Shown here: positions 59,737 to 64,000 of the stretch, one piece after another
How the letters are laid out: each line of letters starts with the position of its first letter
Numbering within the stretch: the stretch's first letter is position 1
Assembly: GCF_004337985.1 (NCBI RefSeq)
Contig: NC_043740.1
Span: 3,277,140-3,341,139, forward strand
Reading direction: 5' to 3'
Length of the DNA stretch: 64,000 nucleotides
From: Pyricularia pennisetigena
Taxonomy: Eukaryota; Ascomycota; Sordariomycetes; Magnaporthales; Pyriculariaceae
Program-made: the position numbers and the translations under genes
The notes under the pieces: model-generated
What the model saw: the letters and a program-made list of their open reading frames with translations, nothing else
Database searches by the model: none
What the model was told of the DNA's origin: nothing

Positions 59737-60966
59737 GGTTGTTCGGGAGGGCGGGGGGAGGACGGGAATATTTGTTATTCAGTATGCTTAATTTTTTTTT
59801 CCCTCCCACGCCCGCTACCCGTGGTGTTTGCTTGCGGGAAATTGGCACAATCGCGTGGTAAAGGGGAATACCCTGGTCGTTTATGCTAACGTTGTCGCTT
59901 GGGCCAACCCCGGAAAATCCTGAATGACGTCCAGGTTGTTCTAGGTGGTACCGTGCCTGTTGACTGATTGATTTGCCGACAAACTCTCACATGTGATCCG
60001 CTTCGAAGATGCCGTCGAGCAAGCAATTGGCGTCCAAGTTTGATGATGGTTATGATACAGCTTACTCGAGACAGTCGGATAGAATTCACCCCACCATTTG
60101 CAACGTCACTCGAATGCGTTTTTATCTCAGTCAAGATGATGAGATGACAATTGAGAGCTTGTCTTAGTTACCGACGGTAAAAGTGGAGCAAGCTCAGGTA
60201 CCGCAGTCAAGGCTAAGTCTACAGTAGTCAGCCTAACTGTATGCACGGGTTTCAACAGCCCCTCGGACTATGCGGCTTCACAGTCTGCTGTACGAAATAA
60301 TACACAGAGACAGTGACGCTTGATGTGATTAATTAGAATCAAAGCAACTTTGTACACAGAGTGCTCTTGAACATATGTACAGAGAATAATGGAAAGGCGC
60401 AGAAATTATTGTTGCGTTCCATTCTCGGAAAGATGTGATAACAATGCAACCAACCACAGCCGAGGAATCCGAACCCCCGCCTGTCAGTATCAGGTTTGGA
60501 AGGAAGACGCAGGCAGGCAGGCCCAGCGGACGGGACGCTCCAATTAATCTAGCTTCAGTCTGGACACCTTGCTGGATGAAAGTGAAACCCAAGAAGCCAT
60601 TCAGTTTGTATTCAACCGGCTAAAAATAATCAATCCAAGCCACATCAGCCTTTTTTTTTTTCTTCATTCTATTAAATCGGATTCTGTTTTCTTTATTTTT
60701 CTGTCCTAACCTTATTGATACCTCTTCTCGTCGACATTTCCAGTTCTTTCCATCTTTCCTACTACGTTGCTACCGTGTAAACCGACGTCATCCGTCGCCT
60801 GGTTTTCTCCTCTCAACTAAATTACTCCGGCCTTTGTTGGTTCCATATTGTCCACCCAGCCGACCGACCCTGGTCAACACTACAATACCGTTATTTCATA
60901 GTACGACTGCATCAACAGCAAGTCTCTTGGTTGCACCTACCGGCGCGCGTGCGCCTTCAAATCATT
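59737..60966. promoter_or_regulatory. Divergent PSD1 / Usa1-Herp-like spacer
   Basis: A 1.2-kb non-coding spacer expected to hold both promoters. The last ~300 bp before 60967 is C/T-rich, typical of a fungal leader. No TATA box or operator identified with confidence. Confidence 0.55.
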
Positions 60967-63068
60967 ATGGCCAACAACTCCGACGCTGCGACCGTGACGC
61001 TCGACATCGTGTCGCCGTCCGTGGGCGTGCCCACCCCGCTCACGTTTCCGGACCTACCGGCGCACACAACCATTGCCCAGTTACAGGACAAGATTCGCAT
61101 GAACCTAACGCTACCGAACCGCGATGCTGTTGCCATGAGGTTGATTTATCATGGGCGGATGCTGGCTCAACCCGACATGAGATTGTCAGATGCTTTCGGA
61201 GCAGATGCTGTGCGTCTTCCTGGTCAAACGAGCTTGTCACAAAAAGAAATATTTGTGTCCAGTTGCTGATCCCCTTGGTCTGCATATAGTTTCACACTGA
61301 TAACCGCCGCGTCCTACATGTCGTCTTGATGGTGCCTGCAGGAACGGAGACGTCACCGACAGCGACATCCACCTCTCAGCCCGTGGCCACCACCGCCCGT
61401 GACATTATTGCACAGAACCAACGAGAGCGAGCAGCCCGGAATAGCCTCGGTATACAGGACCAGCCCGTTCAGTTACCTGCCGTCTCGCAACCAGCAGAAC
61501 CATCGTCGATGACGACTACGGGTAGCGCACTGGATACAACATCCAACCTTGCCAGCGTCCCCTTTCCAACTGGGCAAGCATCCGGCAGCTCCAGTGATGC
61601 GTTGTGGAGTGAGACTGCGCAAAATATGGCCGAGATCCGGGCTAGGGAACAGGCAACTAGGTTCCTAGAACAGCTGCAAGCAACCCGAGTTCGGCAGGAA
61701 TGGATCAACCAGCTTAGTTTACAACTCCATGGCAACACCGAACAGTTGCAAGCAACCCGAATGGTCAGCCAGCTCAGTTCGCAAACCCAGGCGGCCCCGA
61801 CTCCCCACAATCAACTGTCACAGCAAGCTTCCAGCCAGCAGAGTGGCTTAGTTCAGGCATCTGCACCTGAAGTGTATATCCTGAACTCTCCAGAGGGTCC
61901 GTATGCTGTCCTTCTCAACAATGGTGGTGTTTATACCTCGCTACCAATTAGGCAGCCTTTGGGTTCTAGCACAGGGACAAACTCGGCTGAGATGCCGACA
62001 GAACCCCTTGCAAATCCGTTCACGGCCCACGTCCCGGCCGGTGGTCTTCAGTCTGCCCACAGCCAGCTACCCGCCGCGAATAACGACATCGGAGCAACAG
62101 AAGACGCCGATTTCGTGGAGCGGTGGCGGCAAGACGGTCAACGACGGCAATTTGAGCTCAGGCAACGATACGTGCAGCTCAGACAGCAGCATGAGCGCGT
62201 ACAGGAGCAACTGGCCTTGCGGCGCATGCAGGATGCTCGTCGAGTAATTCCATGGGCACGCCATCCCAACCCCCAAGGAGCAGGGGCTATTTTTCAGGCC
62301 ATATGGCCCCATCTATGGCTGGTAATACGTCTGGTGCTGCTTATGCTATGGTTCACAAGCGGCTTGGGCTGGTCGTGGACGCGCTGGTGTGGTGTCGTCG
62401 CGGTTCTTTTTGCTATCATCGTCATCAACTCTGGCTTGCTCAACGGTCGGCTAGAGAATGCGTGGCAGCCGGTTCGGCAGCATTTGGAACGCCTTCTCCC
62501 ATTAGCTGACCAACCCCAGGCAAATGCGGCAGGAGGCGCAGTCCCACCAGCTGCTGCACCCGGTGGTGCAAACAACCGTCAAGAACAGCCGCCTCCTGTT
62601 GCAGATCGACAGAACGCACGTGTTCCACCGGATCCCCGTGAGGCTGCTGAGAGAATGGTGGCCGCTCGAAGAGAGGCGAACGCCAACTGGCTCCTTGACC
62701 AGGTTCGGCGAGTGGAGCGTGCTGGTCTTCTCTTTCTTGCCAGTATTGCCCCTGGTGTTGCAGAGCGTCATATTGCGCATATTGAAGCGGAAGCCAGGGC
62801 CGAACGGCAAAGGCGTGAAGCTGCTGAGGCAGAGGCCGCCGCCGCCGCCGCCGCTGCTGCTGCTGCTACTGCTGCTACTGCTGCTACCGCGGAAAACGGA
62901 AATAGCACAGAAGGGGGAGACCAGGCGTCGGAAAAGCCCTTAGCGCCCACAAATGGGTTATCTACTTCAGCTACTGGAGATCAACCTGAAGAGCAAGTTG
63001 GGGGTCAGGAAACACCCAGCACTGGCATTCAAGGCGAAGTCGCTGCACAACAGACGCAATGCGCTTAG
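60967..63068 (+). CDS. Ubiquitin-like membrane protein, Usa1/Herp-like
   Basis: Predicted as join(60967..61209, 61290..63068), 673 residues. The intron (80 nt, GTGCGT donor, GCTGAT branch, CATATAG acceptor, phase 0) joins LSDAFGADA to FHTDNRRVLHVVLMVPAG. This closes an N-terminal ubiquitin-like domain (about 10-98) with the final beta strand LHVVL. A Gln/Ser-rich middle follows, with two near-identical EQLQATR segments. A hydrophobic hairpin at about 418-462 (WPHLWLVIRLVLLMLW, then VVAVLFAIIVINSGLL) is the layout of Herp and yeast Usa1. These ER proteins scaffold and oligomerise Hrd1. The tail has a coiled, Ala-rich stretch (poly-Ala from a GCC/GCT repeat). Another UBL membrane protein of fungi remains possible. 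The frame stays open beyond the TAG stop. Confidence 0.75.
62834..62888. repeat. GCC/GCT trinucleotide repeat coding for poly-Ala
   Basis: About 18 GCN/ACN codons in tandem inside the Usa1/Herp-like CDS, giving an Ala run with Thr interruptions. Likely length-variable. Confidence 0.85.
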
Positions 63069-63407
63069 CTCACGCATCAAACGAGGCTTGCGATTCCGCA
63101 TGCAGGATTGATTTTGAACCGGGTCAGAGCCCGGCCGCATTATCGTACTAAGTATCAAGATCTTGTGTACAGTGGACGCCCGGTCTTGGCTGTTGTTACT
63201 TTGGAGGGAAGCATAGCTATTGGCGATGGCTTCAGTATCAGAGACTCATCTGTTGCAGATAATGGAGATGGCGTCATCAGAACGAAAATCCCTGCGCCGA
63301 GACGGTTTCACCCGTATGCAAGACCACATGTAGAATCTACACCCACCTTGCCTCGTTGTGATAGTGACATCAACAAATGGAAGGGGAGTTTCCTTTGTCC
63401 CGATCTA
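63069..63407 (+). other. Open frame between two TAG codons after the Usa1/Herp-like stop
   Basis: This stretch continues the frame of the upstream gene for 113 codons after its TAG (63066), without an ATG, to a second TAG at 63408. The translation is protein-like (YQDLVYSGRPVLAVVTLEGS; FHPYARPHVESTPTLP). A competing ATG at 63226 in another frame (MASVSETHLLQIMEMASSER) could start a downstream gene by splicing from a GTAGAA site at 63330 to an AG near 63412. Confidence 0.35.
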
Positions 63408-63410
63408 TAG

Positions 63411-64000
63411 AGTCAATGGGGACTTGGCGAGAGGCCGACAACTGAGTATGGCAGCTTGAGCGATCAAGAATCGAGAGATTCAGGGTCGACACAGAGACGA
63501 AAAGGACAAAAGGTAAAGCAGTCTTCAACAAGGAGAAGAAATGGGACTAGGCCTGGAGTGCATGTCGGCACTGTATACAATGTCAGCAACGACACATGGA
63601 CGTTGGGTGCTGGTTGTCAACCCTCGCGTGACGTGAGCAATAGTCCAGAGGCTGAGACGCAAGAGCTAGCTAGCCCCGTGGGACAAGCTCAAGCGATCCT
63701 CGATAACATTCAGCAGTGGTCAACACATATCAACAAGGTGTTTGCACCTACTGCTGTCTCGACAGTCATCGGCTCCTCTGATGTAGACTCCTCAGACCCT
63801 GAGGATTCAGTCACAACTATAGAGGCGGATAAGTATCCGGTCAGAGCTCCCTTGGCTGGAGACTTCAATAACTCTGTCGGCCCTTCAGAAACTGGATTAC
63901 CAGTCGAAGTGATTGAAGCCCTGGACAACGATGACATGGAGACTGACTTTATCTTTTCCGATTGGTTGGACTATCCAGAGAGCGAAGCGGACGGCAGCTA
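63411..64000 (+). CDS. Partial CDS, unknown acidic protein, runs off the window
   Basis: The frame is open for 196 codons from 63411 to the window edge. It has strongly protein-like composition: a basic segment (TQRRKGQKVKQSSTRRRNGT), then Ser/Asp/Glu-rich sequence ending ETDFIFSDWLDYPESEADGS. No domain is recognised; it looks like a disordered or nuclear protein. The start is unresolved. It may be an internal exon whose first exon begins at the ATG at 63226 (join 63226..63329 to 63413), giving RMQDH-I-QWGLGERPTTEYG across the junction, or the continuation of the preceding gene interrupted by TAG codons. The C-terminus lies outside the window. Confidence 0.6.

Noticed and set aside
61326..63068. 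ATG within the downstream frame (MVPAGTETS) as an independent start
   Set aside because: Splicing 61209 to 61290 in phase 0 joins it to the upstream ubiquitin-like exon and completes the domain, so the longer two-exon model is preferred.

Overview
The window looks like one contig piece from a filamentous ascomycete (Pezizomycotina, Sordariomycetes). I suspect Magnaporthales (Pyricularia, Gaeumannomyces or Magnaporthiopsis type). The reasons are short spliceosomal introns (about 60-140 nt, GTRNGN donors, CTNAY branch sites), fungal versions of conserved eukaryotic genes, a fungal Zn2Cys6 regulator, wide gene-poor spacers full of long T/A runs, and TACCTAGGTA/(GGTA)n motifs. The genus is an inference from style. 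Families and introns were called by eye, with no database search.

Layout. 1-8222: gene-empty. 8223-9364 (-): a carboxymuconolactone decarboxylase-like protein, divergent from 10089-12806 (+), the ERAD E3 ligase Hrd1. 14020-16704 (+): an F-box protein, followed to about 17623 by coding-like sequence in shifting frames. 17624-31765: 14 kb without a gene I can support, ending in the leader of a Zn2Cys6 regulator (31766-34007, +) whose C-terminus seems to continue out of frame to 34413. About 36.1-36.5 kb: a possible small unknown gene. 36746-39728 (-): transportin/Kap104, divergent from 42136-44043 (+), a membrane-anchored Dcr2-type metallophosphatase. 46938-48602 (+): an Ssh4-type SPRY/PY-motif ubiquitin-ligase adaptor. 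52719-54602 (+): an unusual FAD/NADPH reductase with a Cys cluster in place of a flavodoxin domain. 56273-57148 (+): a Frm2-type nitroreductase, convergent with mitochondrial phosphatidylserine decarboxylase PSD1 (57960-59736, -). 60967-63068 (+): a Usa1/Herp-like ubiquitin-like membrane protein. 63411-64000: the start of another protein, cut by the window edge.

How the genes relate. Several products act in ubiquitin and ER or membrane quality control: Hrd1, the Usa1/Herp-like protein (the class of scaffold that works with Hrd1), the Ssh4-type Rsp5 adaptor, an F-box protein, and a Dcr2-type phosphatase (yeast Dcr2 acts on Ire1). PSD1 supplies phosphatidylethanolamine. Most are conserved single genes, so the grouping may be chance.

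Quality. There are two 2-N gaps. The first sits in a clear assembly chimera: 203 bp is duplicated directly, and between the copies lies a 151-bp reverse-complement copy of sequence from 49.8 kb, joined through 30-nt homopolymers. Probable frame breaks at 16.7-17.6 kb, 34.0 kb and 63.4 kb may be sequencing indels, missed introns or real decay, so C-termini there are provisional.
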